From: Anaerolineae bacterium
Lineage (GTDB): Bacteria > Chloroflexota > Anaerolineae > 4572-78 > J111
Assembly (NCBI GenBank): GCA_022071955.1
Contig: JAJVIM010000007.1
Coordinates: 328,177 to 392,176, forward strand
Length of the DNA: 64,000 nt
Reading direction: 5' to 3'
The translations under genes were made by a program, and so were the position numbers. Below, in pieces: positions 31,297 to 40,462 of this stretch (position 1 is the stretch's first letter; every line of letters starts with the position of its first letter). The notes under the pieces were generated by a model. It had not been told where the DNA came from, did not search any database, and saw only the letters and a list, made by a program, of their open reading frames with translations.

Positions 31297-33725
31297 TTGT
31301 TGAGCACGCTTCTTACTTTGAGGGCCAGTTGTTCCGGGGTAAAGGGCTTCTGCAAAAAATCAAATTCGGGGGCGAGAATATCATTTTGAATGATAGCATT
31401 ATCTGTGTAGCCGGAAATAAACAAAACTCTGGGCATTTTATCCTGCGCCTTGAGCTGGTTTACCAGCACCCGGCCGCCCATTTGCGGCATGATCACATCG
31501 GTGAGCAGCAGGTCAACCTTTTGGCTGCCTCGCTCATGGATAAACCGCAAGGCTTCGGTACCATTCTCGGCCTCAAAGACGGTGTACCCCCGTTGGCGCA
31601 GCACACGCGCCGCCAGGTTGCGCACCGTTGTTTCATCTTCCACCAGCAGAATGGTTTCTGTACCGCCGGGCAGGGCGTGTTCAAATTGCCGGCCACTCCG
31701 GGCCGATTCGGGTTGGCCAATCCGGGGTAAATACACCTTAAAAGTGGTGCCAATTCCTGGCTCGCTGTAAACCCAAATATGGCCGCCAGCCTGCTTAATA
31801 ATGCCAAAACAGGTAGCCAGCCCCAACCCTGTCCCTTTGCCCACATCCTTGGTGGTAAAGAATGGCTCAAAAATATGGTCCAGCACCTCAGCATTCATTC
31901 CGACGCCGTTATCACTGATGGCCAGCATCACGTACTCGCCGGCCTCAACCTCGGCGTGAAGGCTGGCATACATGGTGTCCAAATACACATTGCCGGTTTC
32001 GATGGTTAATTTGCCGCCGTTAGGCATGGCATCCCGGGCGTTAACTACCAAATTGACCAATACCTGCTCAAAATGGCTGGGGTCTATTTTAACCAAACCC
32101 AGCGACGACGCCGGCAGGGTGATCAGTTCGATATCGGCGCCGATCAGCCGGCGCAGCATTTTGTTCAGGTTTAAAATCGAGTCGTTCAGATCAATGATTT
32201 TGGGTTGGGCAATTTGCTGGCGGGCAAAGGCCAGCAGTTGGCGGGTTAGCCCGGCGGCACGCTCCGCGGTTTTTTGAATGCCCTGGATGTCACTGTAAAC
32301 CGGATTGTTGGCCGGCAGGCTGTCGAGCGCCAGGCCGGTGTAGCTCATAATCGCGGTCAACAGGTTGTTAAAATCGTGGGCAACGCCGCCGGCCAACTGG
32401 CCAATGGCGTCCATTTTTTGCGACTGCCGCAACTGCTCTTCAAGCTGAACCTGATGGGTGACATCGCGCTTGAGCAGCACGGTATTCACCACCACGCCGT
32501 ATTCATTCCTAACCGGGCTGATGACGGCTTCTTCAATGAACGATTTGCCATCTTTGCGCCGGTTGGTTAACCGGCCGCGCCACACCGAACCGCCCTGCAA
32601 CGCGGCAAACATCTCTTTAAAAATGGCTTCATTTTGCACGCGGTTTGAAAATTCTTCCAACGGCTGGCCAATAACATCGGCGCGACTGTAGCCGGTAGTA
32701 CGCTCAAAAGCGGGGTTTACATATTCAACAATGCCCTCGATATCCGTGATGATCACGCACTCGTCCGATTGTTCAATGGCGGTAATCAGCCGCTGGTGCG
32801 ATTCACTCAGGCGGGCGCGTTCCATCGTGCTGGCTACGTGGTCGGCCAGGCTCCAGGCCAGGTTGATGTCTGAGGTGTGAAAGCTGTTGGCCGCTTGCGC
32901 CGAAAAGGTAATCCCGCCCACCACTTCATCGTTAATCACCAGCGGGGCTACCAAAAACGAGCGCACCTTGTTGAGGTGCAGTATCTCGGCCACGGCGGCC
33001 AGCCGGTCATCCTGTTCGGTATCGGCGATGATCAACGGCGCTTTGTGGGCCAGCAACAATTTAAAGAAGGGGTTTTTGGCCAGGGCGACGACGTTGCTCA
33101 CCGGAGAATGGCTGGTTTCCAGTTGGTAACGAACCACAACCCTGGCTTGGGTGCGCTCCGGGTTAAACACAAAGGCCACCGCCTCAACCACGTTAAAAGC
33201 CAGTGCCAGTTCGCGGCAAACAGTTTCCAGCACGCCGTCCGGGGTTTGGCCGGCCGCAGACGCGGCGATGATGTGATTAAACAGGGCCAGTTCGCGGTTG
33301 CGCCGTTGCAGTTCCTCGGCGGTGCGCTGGCGCTCAATCGCATACCGGATCGAACGGTCCAGCAAATAGGCGTCAATTCTGCTCTTGACCAGATGATCGG
33401 CGGCTCCGGCCTGAATGGCTTCAATGTCTAACTGGTGGTCGGCCTGCTCGGTTAGCAAAATCAGTGGGCGGGTACAGCCGTGTTCGGTGGCCAGTTTGAT
33501 CAGCTCCAGGCCGTTGTGCCGGTCCAGCCGGTAGTCAACCAGGTAAACATCGTGCTGGTCACTGTCGATGGCAGCCAGCCCGTCCCGGTACGTCGCCACC
33601 CAATCAAGCTGAAAGCGGCCGGCAAGGATGGTTTGGTTGGCCGGGGCTGCCAGCAAATCATGCAGACCCTGGTGATCGTTTTGATGATGGGTAATCAGCA
33701 AAATCCGAATAGGCAGGTGACTCAT
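31290..33725 (-). CDS. Hybrid histidine kinase (REC-GAF-PAS-HK-REC)
   Basis: 811 residues and no membrane helix, hence cytoplasmic. The N-terminal receiver spans 1-125 ([12 protein letters not shown] acceptor, ILLTE). A GAF domain lies at about 165-300 and a PAS domain at 310-425 ([22 protein letters not shown]). The HisKA has its His in [15 protein letters not shown]. HATPase_c has [13 protein letters not shown] and DNGVGM...[18 protein letters not shown] second receiver occupies 690-811 ([29 protein letters not shown]). No output regulator is adjacent. It is a phosphorelay hub with two receivers, so it could take or pass phosphate to an unlinked partner. Confidence 0.93.
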   Translation of the reverse strand: MSHLPIRILLITHHQNDHQGLHDLLAAPANQTILAGRFQLDWVATYRDGLAAIDSDQHDVYLVDYRLDRHNGLELIKLATEHGCTRPLILLTEQADHQLDIEAIQAGAADHLVKSRIDAYLLDRSIRYAIERQRTAEELQRRNRELALFNHIIAASAAGQTPDGVLETVCRELALAFNVVEAVAFVFNPERTQARVVVRYQLETSHSPVSNVVALAKNPFFKLLLAHKAPLIIADTEQDDRLAAVAEILHLNKVRSFLVAPLVINDEVVGGITFSAQAANSFHTSDINLAWSLADHVASTMERARLSESHQRLITAIEQSDECVIITDIEGIVEYVNPAFERTTGYSRADVIGQPLEEFSNRVQNEAIFKEMFAALQGGSVWRGRLTNRRKDGKSFIEEAVISPVRNEYGVVVNTVLLKRDVTHQVQLEEQLRQSQKMDAIGQLAGGVAHDFNNLLTAIMSYTGLALDSLPANNPVYSDIQGIQKTAERAAGLTRQLLAFARQQIAQPKIIDLNDSILNLNKMLRRLIGADIELITLPASSLGLVKIDPSHFEQVLVNLVVNARDAMPNGGKLTIETGNVYLDTMYASLHAEVEAGEYVMLAISDNGVGMNAEVLDHIFEPFFTTKDVGKGTGLGLATCFGIIKQAGGHIWVYSEPGIGTTFKVYLPRIGQPESARSGRQFEHALPGGTETILLVEDETTVRNLAARVLRQRGYTVFEAENGTEALRFIHERGSQKVDLLLTDVIMPQMGGRVLVNQLKAQDKMPRVLFISGYTDNAIIQNDILAPEFDFLQKPFTPEQLALKVRSVLNKK

Positions 33726-33860
33726 ACTAACCTCTGAAGGCCGGTTGGTGGCTCATTTCTTGCTATTTCTAACGAGCGCGCGTAACCTGTACCACACATT
33801 TCGGCAGGCAGGGACAACTCGATAGGGCTGATGCCTGCCAGTTTTGGCGGATTGACAACA

Positions 33861-33889
33861 TTGACTGATCAGAACCCTATAAATTATAG
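33861..33889 (+). promoter_or_regulatory. Promoter of the putative lipoprotein gene
   Basis: TTGACT at 33861-33866 and TTATAG at 33884-33889 are 17 bases apart (a TTGACA at 33852 is an alternative -35). Transcription would begin near 33897, which argues that translation starts downstream of that point rather than at the in-frame ATG at 33831. Confidence 0.5.
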
Positions 33890-33911
33890 CACGAAAATTT
33901 GCGTCCGCTTT

Positions 33912-34529
33912 TTGAAACCGCGCTTCCGGCTGCGGTTGGCGATGCTGATTTTTTGGCTGGCCGCCGTACCGGCCTTAATTTCAAGCTGCAACCCCGCAAC
34001 GCCGCCGCCGGCCAGCCAGAGTCGTTATTTTTCGGACACCGGATTTACGGTGCAGGGTGACTTTTTGCTCTTTTTTGATAACTTTGGGGGAACCGAAAGT
34101 CTGGGCCGGCCCATTTCTGCCGAAATGACCGCTGGCGGCTGGCGGGTGCAATATTTTGAAAAAGGCCGGCTGGAATACCACCCGGAAAACGAGCCAGCGT
34201 ACCGCGTCACCGTGGGTTGGCTGGGCGATCTGCTCCAGCGCCGCCGCCCGCCAATCCCGGCCAGCAGCATTCCGGCGGCCAACCAACCGGCGGCTCGCTA
34301 TTTCGCCGTCACCGGCCACACCCTCAGCGGCGATTTTTTGAGCTACTTTGAGGTCAACGGCGGCAGCGTCCGTTTTGGCCTGCCCATCAGCGAGCCATAT
34401 TTACTGGATGGCCGCTTAACCCAGGATCTGCAAAGCGCCCGCTTTTTCTGGTCGCCGGCAAGCTCGCCGCCGGTAACACTGGAAGACATCGGCCGCACCC
34501 ATTTTGAGCGTCTCCCCCAAAACAAATAG
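33912..34529 (+). CDS. Putative secreted lipoprotein
   Basis: 205 residues from TTG 33912. The promoter at 33861-33889 makes the ATG at 33831 unlikely, and ATG 33942 is the other candidate. A basic n-region and helix (LRLAMLIFWLAAVPALISSC) end in a lipobox-like LISSC, implying lipid attachment at that Cys. The mature part holds two copies of a motif pattern: RYFSDTGFTVQGDFLLFFDNFGGTESLGRPISAEM and RYFAVTGHTLSGDFLSYFEVNGGSVRFGLPISEPY. Each copy begins aromatic-F-x-x-TG and ends LG.PIS. This repeat is common in Chloroflexota surface proteins, but its function is unknown. Confidence 0.7.
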   Translation: MKPRFRLRLAMLIFWLAAVPALISSCNPATPPPASQSRYFSDTGFTVQGDFLLFFDNFGGTESLGRPISAEMTAGGWRVQYFEKGRLEYHPENEPAYRVTVGWLGDLLQRRRPPIPASSIPAANQPAARYFAVTGHTLSGDFLSYFEVNGGSVRFGLPISEPYLLDGRLTQDLQSARFFWSPASSPPVTLEDIGRTHFERLPQNK

Positions 34530-34547
34530 GGCACGGTGAACGTGCCC
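34529..34547 (+). terminator. Hairpin after the lipoprotein gene
   Basis: GGGCACG, loop GTGAA, CGTGCCC starts at the last base of the stop codon. The following bases (TACGATTGTTT) have only a weak T-run, so this is a possible terminator or an end-protecting stem. Confidence 0.5.
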
Positions 34548-34574
34548 TACGATTGTTTACAACACAACTCTTTT

Positions 34575-34817
34575 TTATTCTGTCGATTTGCCGCCATTTT
34601 CGGCCATCAGCGCCTCGTCTTCGTCATCTTCCCAGCCGATGATCCACACGCACGCGCCGGCCAGCAAAATAGTGGTTACAACCAGCGCGGCCCACTGCCC
34701 GCCGGTAAAGCCCACATCACGGGCCGACCAGACCAAAATAATCACCATACCGATAGCCAGTACAACCCACGAGGTTAGCTGGGGGTGATCGCCGGCAAAT
34801 TTTTTTATCGCGTCCAT
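34575..34817 (-). CDS. Small membrane protein with two helices and acidic tail
   Basis: 80 residues. Two hydrophobic helices (TSWVVLAIGMVIILVWSA; WAALVVTTILLAGACVWIIGW) are followed by an acidic tail EDDEDEALMAENGG. It lies 23 bases downstream of the CoaE-GNAT gene on the same strand, probably as the last gene of the ABC-F/CoaE operon. No known family. Confidence 0.65.
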   Translation of the reverse strand: MDAIKKFAGDHPQLTSWVVLAIGMVIILVWSARDVGFTGGQWAALVVTTILLAGACVWIIGWEDDEDEALMAENGGKSTE

Positions 34818-34840
34818 TCCACGTCTCCACTCAGAAAAAA

Positions 34841-35995
34841 TTACATTGGCACCATAATGCGCTGTTCACGCAATTTTTTGTACAACAAAACGCTGTTTTC
34901 CGGCTGCCATTCAACAGCGGCTTCGCGCCAATCCTGAATCAACCGGTCGCGGTCAAACTGTTCGTAGCCATGTTTTTCTAAAAAGCCGATGGCCCCATCG
35001 CCAGCCTGCTTCATCACAAATACCAGCGATACTTCACACGACAGTTTGTTCACCTCTTCGTGGACCTTGTCTAGCATACTCAGGCCCACCGTATTCCACA
35101 AATCGGGGCGGCGCACGTAAAAATCCTGCAACCCGGCCACCAGATTTTCAGTCTGCCAGCCGATCATCCCTACCGGGTAATCGCCAACCGTGGCCAGCAA
35201 ATAGGCCCGTGAAAACAACGACTCCATCATTTCAGACGTATCCGGCGCAATTTTGCCGCCGGTACTCAGCGACATCAATTCGGCCATGCTGTTCAAATCG
35301 CCGCGTTTGGCCCGCCGGAGCGTAACCTTTGAAATATCAATTTTCTGCGGCACCGGGGCGGCAGCCGCCGGCTCGGGTTCGGGCATGGGTTCTACCGCCT
35401 GGGCTTCCAGCAATTTAAGATAGTTCATTTTAACAGTTGCCCAGGTTTTGGCCAATTGGCCGCTGTTGTCAACCACCAGATCGGCCCTGGCCGCTTTTTC
35501 CTGCTGCGACGACTGCGCTTTAATGCGCTGCTCGGCCAGTTTGGGGCTCATTTTGCGCCGTTCGGTCAGGCGTTTGTATTGCACCTGCGGCGGCGCAACC
35601 ACCACCCATGTCGTATTACAATGGTCGGCCAGGCCAGACTCAAACAGTTTGATGGCTTCTACCACCACTACCTGCGTGGGCGCGTTTTCAATGAGCTGCA
35701 TCACCGCTTCGATAACACCGGGATGGGTGAGCGCCTCCAACCGCGACATCGCCGTGGGGTCGGCAAAGGCAATTTTGCCCAGCTTGGCCCGGCTGATTTC
35801 CTCGGCGTCGTCCAAAATAAACTTGCCAAATTCTTCAATAATGGCATTGTACACCGAATTGCCACGCCGCATCAGTTGGTGTACCAGCTTGTCGGCATCA
35901 ATGGGGGTAGCTCCCAGTTCCTGCAGCATGCGCAGTACCAGGCTTTTGCCGGTGGCAATATTACCCGTCAAGCCGATCACTAATTTATTTGCCAT
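34841..35995 (-). CDS. coaE: Dephospho-CoA kinase fused to a GNAT-like domain
   Basis: 384 residues, with GAGGAGG before the ATG. Residues 1-200 are a full CoaE: P-loop GLTGNIATGKS, ATPIDADKLVHQL, the CoA-site LTHPGV, and ERRKMSPKLAEQRIKAQSSQQEK with the lid. CoaE phosphorylates dephospho-CoA at the ribose 3'-OH, the last step of CoA synthesis. A Pro/Glu/Ala linker (EPEPAAAAPVPQ) leads to residues 225-384, which read like a GNAT acetyltransferase fold (VTLRRAKRGDLNSMAELM...YLLATVGDYPVGMIGW...IGFLEKHGYEQF). An enzyme making CoA joined to a domain that normally uses acyl-CoA is notable. The GNAT P-loop (Q/RxxGxG/A) is not clear, so that half may bind without catalysing. Confidence 0.85.
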   Translation of the reverse strand: MANKLVIGLTGNIATGKSLVLRMLQELGATPIDADKLVHQLMRRGNSVYNAIIEEFGKFILDDAEEISRAKLGKIAFADPTAMSRLEALTHPGVIEAVMQLIENAPTQVVVVEAIKLFESGLADHCNTTWVVVAPPQVQYKRLTERRKMSPKLAEQRIKAQSSQQEKAARADLVVDNSGQLAKTWATVKMNYLKLLEAQAVEPMPEPEPAAAAPVPQKIDISKVTLRRAKRGDLNSMAELMSLSTGGKIAPDTSEMMESLFSRAYLLATVGDYPVGMIGWQTENLVAGLQDFYVRRPDLWNTVGLSMLDKVHEEVNKLSCEVSLVFVMKQAGDGAIGFLEKHGYEQFDRDRLIQDWREAAVEWQPENSVLLYKKLREQRIMVPM

Positions 35996-36028
35996 GCCTC
36001 TGTCCTCCTCGACGAGTAAAGTTGCCCC

Positions 36029-37939
36029 TCAGGCCGCTTCCAGTTCGGTCCATTGGGTGATCAACTCCTCCAGCTTTGCTTCGGTAGATTGATAAACCTG
36101 GCTCAGCTCCTGCAATTTGGCAATATCCTGAGCCAGACTGGCCGCTTCTAACTGCGCCGACAGCTCGGCCAACCGTTGTTCGGTGGCAGCGATGGTGGCC
36201 TCAATTTCGGCGATTTCCCGCGCCTTTTTTTCGATGGCTCGCTTTTCGGCCTTGTTTTGCTCGCGGATGCGTTTGCCTTTGGGCGAGTCCTCGGCCACGT
36301 TGCCGTTTGAGGGAGTCGCCGCCGGCGATGATTGCTGTTGCAGCCCCAGATAGGTGCTGTAGCCGCCTTCGGTAATGGTGACGCTTTTGGTGTCCGGCTC
36401 CAGCGCCCACACGTGATCGGCCAGGGCATCGACAAAATACCGGTCGTGCGACACCAGCAAAATCGTGCCGGCAAATTCGTTGAGCACCGCCTCCAGATTT
36501 TCCTGCGAGGCGATGTCCAAATGGTTGGTCGGCTCATCCAAAATGAGAAAATTGGAGCCGGTCAGTGTCAGTTTGGCCAGCGCCACCCGGCTGCGCTCGC
36601 CGCCGGACAGCGTGCCCACCGGCTTGAACACGTCATCGCCAGAAAAAAGAAATCGGCCTAGATAATTGCGGGCCTCACCAACGGGCAGGTTGCGCACCGA
36701 AAGAATCTCATCCAGAATGGAGGCCGACAGGTTGAGGCTGGAATGGGTTTGGGCAAAGTAGCCCACAATCACCCCGGCCCCAAACCGAATTTCGCCGGCT
36801 TTGGGGGCAAGCTGGCCCAGAATAGTTTTGAGAAAAGTGGTTTTGCCCGCGCCGTTGGGGCCAAGCAGGGCGATGGTATTGCCCCGCCGAATTTCCAGAT
36901 CCGGGCAGTTGAACAACACGTCGCCATCCGGGTAGCCCACGGCCAGATTATGCGTGGCCAGCACCAGATCGCCGGAGCGGAGGGTGGTTTGCAGCCCCAG
37001 TTTGAGCGTTTTGTGCTCAATCGGCCGGTCAAATTCCTCCAGCCGTTCCAGCCGTTTGCGGCGACCCTGCGCCTCTTTGGTGCGCTGGCCGGCAATGTTG
37101 CGCCGGATAAAATCTTCTTCTTTGGCGATGAACGCCTGCTGGGCCTCGTACTCTTTTTGCTGCCGCTCCAGCCGCTCGGCGCGCTGGGTAACGTACTGCG
37201 AAAAGTTGCCGCGGTAGGTTTCAACCCGGCCAAACGACAACTCCCACACGCGAGTGGCCACTTTGTCCAAAAAATAACGGTCGTGGGCTACCACCAGCAC
37301 CGCCCCCGGCCAGCTTTGCAGGTAATTTTCCAGCCACTCCACCGAGGCCAGATCGAGGTGGTTGGTCGGCTCATCGAGCAGGAGCAGGTTGGGTTTTTCC
37401 AGCAAAATGCGGGCCAGTTGGGCCCGGCTTTGCTCGCCGCCGCTAAATTGGGCCAGCGGGCGCTGGTAATCGGCGGCGGTAAAGCCCAGCCCGGTTAGCA
37501 CCTGGTTGATGGTCAGTTCGTAATCGTAGCCGCCGTCCAGCTCGAAGCGAAGCTGGGCCTCGCCGTACTGGTGCAGCAAATCAGCGTGGCGGGCCTCGTC
37601 TGTTTCGGCGGCCAGCGCCTGCTCCAGCGCCCGCAGCTCGGCTTCGGCCTGAAGCAGGTTGGCAAACGCGCCCAACGCGAGCTGCCACAAAGTGCCGTGG
37701 GTGGAAATGAGCGAGGCGTGCTGTTCCAGGTAGCCAATTTTCACCTCTTTGGCGGTAAAAATCTGGCCGTCGGTGGCCAGTTCTTTGCGAGCGATGATGC
37801 GCAGCAGGGTGGTTTTGCCTTCGCCGTTGGGGCCAATCAGGGCAATTCTGTCGCCGTGTTCAATGACCAGATTGAGGCCGGTAAAAATATCCTGGCCGCC
37901 AAAGTATTTGCCTAAATTTTGTACCGAAAGAATTGCCAT
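36029..37939 (-). CDS. ABC-F family ATP-binding protein
   Basis: 636 residues with two ABC domains and no membrane segments. Domain 1: GPNGEGKTTLLRI, FSGGEQSRAQLARILL, LLLLDEPTNHLD. Domain 2: GPNGAGKTTFLKT, LSGGERSRVALAKLTL, FLILDEPTNHLD. The interdomain linker (about 245-320) is charged (ERLERQQKEYEAQQAFIAKEEDFIRRNIAGQRTKEAQGRRKRLE in outline), and the C-terminus is a coiled coil (IEATIAATEQRLAELSAQLE). These are hallmarks of Uup/EttA-like translation factors that act on the ribosomal E site. It heads a probable operon with coaE (33-base gap). Confidence 0.93.
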   Translation of the reverse strand: MAILSVQNLGKYFGGQDIFTGLNLVIEHGDRIALIGPNGEGKTTLLRIIARKELATDGQIFTAKEVKIGYLEQHASLISTHGTLWQLALGAFANLLQAEAELRALEQALAAETDEARHADLLHQYGEAQLRFELDGGYDYELTINQVLTGLGFTAADYQRPLAQFSGGEQSRAQLARILLEKPNLLLLDEPTNHLDLASVEWLENYLQSWPGAVLVVAHDRYFLDKVATRVWELSFGRVETYRGNFSQYVTQRAERLERQQKEYEAQQAFIAKEEDFIRRNIAGQRTKEAQGRRKRLERLEEFDRPIEHKTLKLGLQTTLRSGDLVLATHNLAVGYPDGDVLFNCPDLEIRRGNTIALLGPNGAGKTTFLKTILGQLAPKAGEIRFGAGVIVGYFAQTHSSLNLSASILDEILSVRNLPVGEARNYLGRFLFSGDDVFKPVGTLSGGERSRVALAKLTLTGSNFLILDEPTNHLDIASQENLEAVLNEFAGTILLVSHDRYFVDALADHVWALEPDTKSVTITEGGYSTYLGLQQQSSPAATPSNGNVAEDSPKGKRIREQNKAEKRAIEKKAREIAEIEATIAATEQRLAELSAQLEAASLAQDIAKLQELSQVYQSTEAKLEELITQWTELEAA

Positions 37940-38035
37940 ATGTTACGGGCTGCTGTCTGGTTAGAATTTGAAAAATTATACCATAAATCAACAACAGGAG
38001 AAAAGATTGGCGCATGGGGTATTGGGTAAAATCCT

Positions 38036-38064
38036 TTGTAGCCCGCTTTAACCTATGCTACAAT
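38036..38064 (+). promoter_or_regulatory. Promoter of the TIR-domain gene
   Basis: TTGTAG (38036-38041) and TACAAT (38059-38064) lie 17 bases apart, 30 bases before the ATG. Confidence 0.55.
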
Positions 38065-38093
38065 AGGTCTGCAAATCAACAGGAGGGACCGCT

Positions 38094-39095
38094 ATGCCCA
38101 ACGATGTGTTTATCAGCTATCGCCGCAAGGATTCAGATTTTGTCAGCCAGTTGCACCGGGAATTGACCAACCGGGGCATCTCCGCCTGGTTTGATAAGGA
38201 AAGCATTGAGGTGGGCGACCACTGGCGCTCCTCGATTGCCGAGGGCATCCGCGACTGCAGGGTGTTTGTGCTGGTGCTGTCGCCGGATGCGGTTCAATCG
38301 ATCAACATTCGCAAAGAGGTGGACCTGGCCGAATCGCACCAAAAGCCGATTGTGCCACTGGTGTGGCGTAAAACCGATATTCCGGTGATGTTTGAATACG
38401 CCCTGGCCGGCATTCAGTGGATTGAGTTCAATGAAGCGGCATCGGCGGAGAATTTTGATAAGCTGGCCGGCATCATCCAACGGATTTTGGGCGGCGAACC
38501 GGCGGGCGTCGAGCAGCCCACCGAGCCAACGCCGTCCACTCGGCCCCAGCGCGGCAGCGCCGGCCGGCGAGGCCGGGGCACAGCGCAGGAAGTGAGCGCC
38601 ACCGGCACCGGAGTCGGGGTGATCACCAAAGTTGTAACCCAAATTTCCAGCTTTACCGCCGCAGAGCAGGACGCCATCAACGAAGAATTAAAGTGGCTGT
38701 TTACCGCCGCCGACCATTTTTTGAAGGTGCGCCGCGGCGAAGCTGCGCCATCAGCCCCGGTATCGGTGGCCATTCCCCCGGAAGCCGAGCCGGCCGCCGG
38801 AGCCAATAACGCGCTGCTGCCCAGTTTGGATGATTTTGCCCAGCAAATGGCCGACACCCAGATTCAGGGCATCATCAAGCAAATTAACATTTATCTGCGC
38901 AATCTGGCTATTGAGCTGGAAAAGCAGGCGTTGCAAGGCGGCGCGGCGCAATCTAACCTGGCGCTGATCAATTCTATTAAATTGCAGCAGCAATCCATTG
39001 CCGACCGCACCCAGGAATTAGCCGGGTTGATCCAGCAACTGTACGGCATTCGCGTTTACGGGCCGGATGATATTAAAAATCAATTGGCCGGCTAA
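38094..39095 (+). CDS. TIR-domain protein
   Basis: 333 residues, AGGAGGGACCGCT before the ATG. Residues 1-135 are a TIR domain: box 1 DVFISYRRKD, then GISAWFDKESIEVGDHW, FVLVLSPDAVQS, and a helix INIRKEVDLAESH whose E75 is in the place of the catalytic Glu of NAD+-cleaving TIRs. A basic Pro/Arg linker (about 138-175) follows, then a helical C-terminal half (AAEQDAINEELKWLFTAADHFLK; LDDFAQQMADTQIQGIIKQI). Bacterial TIR proteins commonly act in anti-phage signalling or NAD+ depletion. The gene stands alone with its own promoter, and no partner sensor is adjacent. NADase activity is inferred only from the TIR fold and E75. Confidence 0.88.
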   Translation: MPNDVFISYRRKDSDFVSQLHRELTNRGISAWFDKESIEVGDHWRSSIAEGIRDCRVFVLVLSPDAVQSINIRKEVDLAESHQKPIVPLVWRKTDIPVMFEYALAGIQWIEFNEAASAENFDKLAGIIQRILGGEPAGVEQPTEPTPSTRPQRGSAGRRGRGTAQEVSATGTGVGVITKVVTQISSFTAAEQDAINEELKWLFTAADHFLKVRRGEAAPSAPVSVAIPPEAEPAAGANNALLPSLDDFAQQMADTQIQGIIKQINIYLRNLAIELEKQALQGGAAQSNLALINSIKLQQQSIADRTQELAGLIQQLYGIRVYGPDDIKNQLAG

Positions 39096-39100
39096 GTCAA

Positions 39101-39130
39101 TTGAATCTTTTTGACGGCTTGTTGTATAAT
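39101..39130 (+). promoter_or_regulatory. Promoter of the aminotransferase gene
   Basis: TTGAAT at 39101-39106 and TATAAT at 39125-39130, spacing 18, about 30 bases before the ATG at 39164. Confidence 0.55.
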
Positions 39131-39163
39131 CAGTGACCAATTTCTAACTAAAGCTGAGGGCTT

Positions 39164-40324
39164 ATGCGTTCTTTCATTTCAAATCGAGTGCAGCAAATTC
39201 CGCCATCCGGCATCCGCCGCTTTTTTGACATCGCCGCCAGTATGGACGATGTGATCTCGCTGGGCATTGGCGAGCCGGATTTTGTCACCCCGGACACCAT
39301 CCTCGACGCCGGCGTCGCATCGCTGCGGGCCGGTCACACCCACTACACCTCAAACAGCGGCACAATGGAGCTGCGCGTGGCCATCAGCAAACATTTGCGC
39401 CGCCTGTACGGCGTGGAATACGACCCGGCCATGGAAATTTTGGTGACGGTGGGCGTATCCGAGGCCATGTACCTGGCCATGACCGCCATCCTCAACCCCG
39501 GCGACGAGGTGATTGTGCCGCAGCCCTGTTTTGTATCGTACGCGGCCAACGTAAGCCTGGCCAACGGCATCCCCGTGCCCATCGCCACCCGCGTGGAAAA
39601 CAATTTTCAGGTGACCGCCGAAGAGATTGAAGCGGCCATTACCCGCCGCACCAAAGCCCTGCTCATTGGCTACCCCAACAACCCCACCGGCGCGGTGCTG
39701 GAACGGCAAACGCTGGAAGACATTGCCCGGGTGGTGCAAAAGCACGATATTTTGGTAATCTCTGACGAGATTTACGACCGGCTGATTTATGATACCGAAC
39801 ACGTCTGTTTTAGTTCGCTGCCAGGCATGCAGGAGCGAACCATTCTGCTGGGCGGTTTTTCAAAAGCCTACGCCATGACCGGCTGGCGGTTGGGCTACGC
39901 CGCCGCTCCCATCGAAATTTTGGAAGCGATGAACAAAGTTCACCAATACGCCATTATGTCCGCGCCAACCACGGCTCAGGATGCGGCCCGGATTGCCATC
40001 GAACAGGGTGAAGAGGCGGTTGAAGACATGCGGCTGCGCTACGACCGGCGGCGGCGGCTCATTGTCGATGGCTTGAACAGCATCGGTCTGAAATGCTTTG
40101 AGCCAAAAGGCGCGTTTTACGCGTTTCCGTCGGTGCGGGGATCTGGCATGGATGACGCCGAATTTGCCGAGCGGCTGCTCACCGAAGAGCGCGTGGCGGT
40201 GATTCCGGGGCGGGCCTTTGGCATTGGCGGCGCGGGTTACGTGCGCTGCTCCTACGCCACCGCCTACGAAAAAATTGAGCAGGCGCTGGAGCGTATGGCC
40301 AGCTTCGTGCGGCGGCACGGATAG
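39164..40324 (+). CDS. Class I/II PLP-dependent aminotransferase
   Basis: 386 residues, the usual length for the fold-type I aspartate aminotransferase subgroup. Motifs: LGIGEPDFVTPDTI and YTSNSGTMELR at the N-terminus, YPNNPTGAVL with the cofactor-binding Asn, ISDEIYDRLIYD, and the Schiff-base Lys in GGFSKAYAMTGWRLGY. The C-terminal GYVRCSYA holds the substrate-carboxylate Arg. It is cytoplasmic and transfers amino groups between an amino acid and a 2-oxo acid. An aspartate or aromatic substrate is likely but not decidable. Followed by palindromic repeats and a terminator. Confidence 0.93.
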   Translation: MRSFISNRVQQIPPSGIRRFFDIAASMDDVISLGIGEPDFVTPDTILDAGVASLRAGHTHYTSNSGTMELRVAISKHLRRLYGVEYDPAMEILVTVGVSEAMYLAMTAILNPGDEVIVPQPCFVSYAANVSLANGIPVPIATRVENNFQVTAEEIEAAITRRTKALLIGYPNNPTGAVLERQTLEDIARVVQKHDILVISDEIYDRLIYDTEHVCFSSLPGMQERTILLGGFSKAYAMTGWRLGYAAAPIEILEAMNKVHQYAIMSAPTTAQDAARIAIEQGEEAVEDMRLRYDRRRRLIVDGLNSIGLKCFEPKGAFYAFPSVRGSGMDDAEFAERLLTEERVAVIPGRAFGIGGAGYVRCSYATAYEKIEQALERMASFVRRHG

Positions 40325-40350
40325 GCCGGCGTCTGCGCCAAATATGAGCC

Positions 40351-40412
40351 AGTCAAAACAAAATTTGACCCGGTCAAAATAAAATTTGACCCGGTCAAAA
40401 AAATTTTTGACC
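40351..40412. repeat. Three tandem ~21-bp palindromic units
   Basis: Units start at 40351, 40371 and 40392. Each reads GGTCAAAA...TTTTGACC-like (for example CGGTCAAAATAAAATTTGACC), so each unit is itself an inverted repeat, and the junctions (GACCCGGTC) make a second dyad. GGGTCAC after the third unit begins a fourth half-unit. Located between convergent genes. Confidence 0.8.
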
Positions 40413-40430
40413 GGGTCACTTGAAACAAGC

Positions 40431-40460
40431 ACAGGTCTCGCGGCAGGCGAGACCTGTTTT
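40431..40460. terminator. Terminator between convergent genes
   Basis: ACAGGTCTCGC (40431-40441) pairs perfectly with GCGAGACCTGT (40447-40457) across a 5-base loop, followed by TTTTGTTT. It serves the aminotransferase gene and abuts the end of the acyltransferase gene. Confidence 0.8.
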
Positions 40461-40462
40461 GT

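Noticed and set aside
40351..40412. Possible CRISPR-like array
   Set aside because: Units are contiguous palindromes with no variable spacers and no cas genes are near; CRISPR is not supported anywhere in the window.
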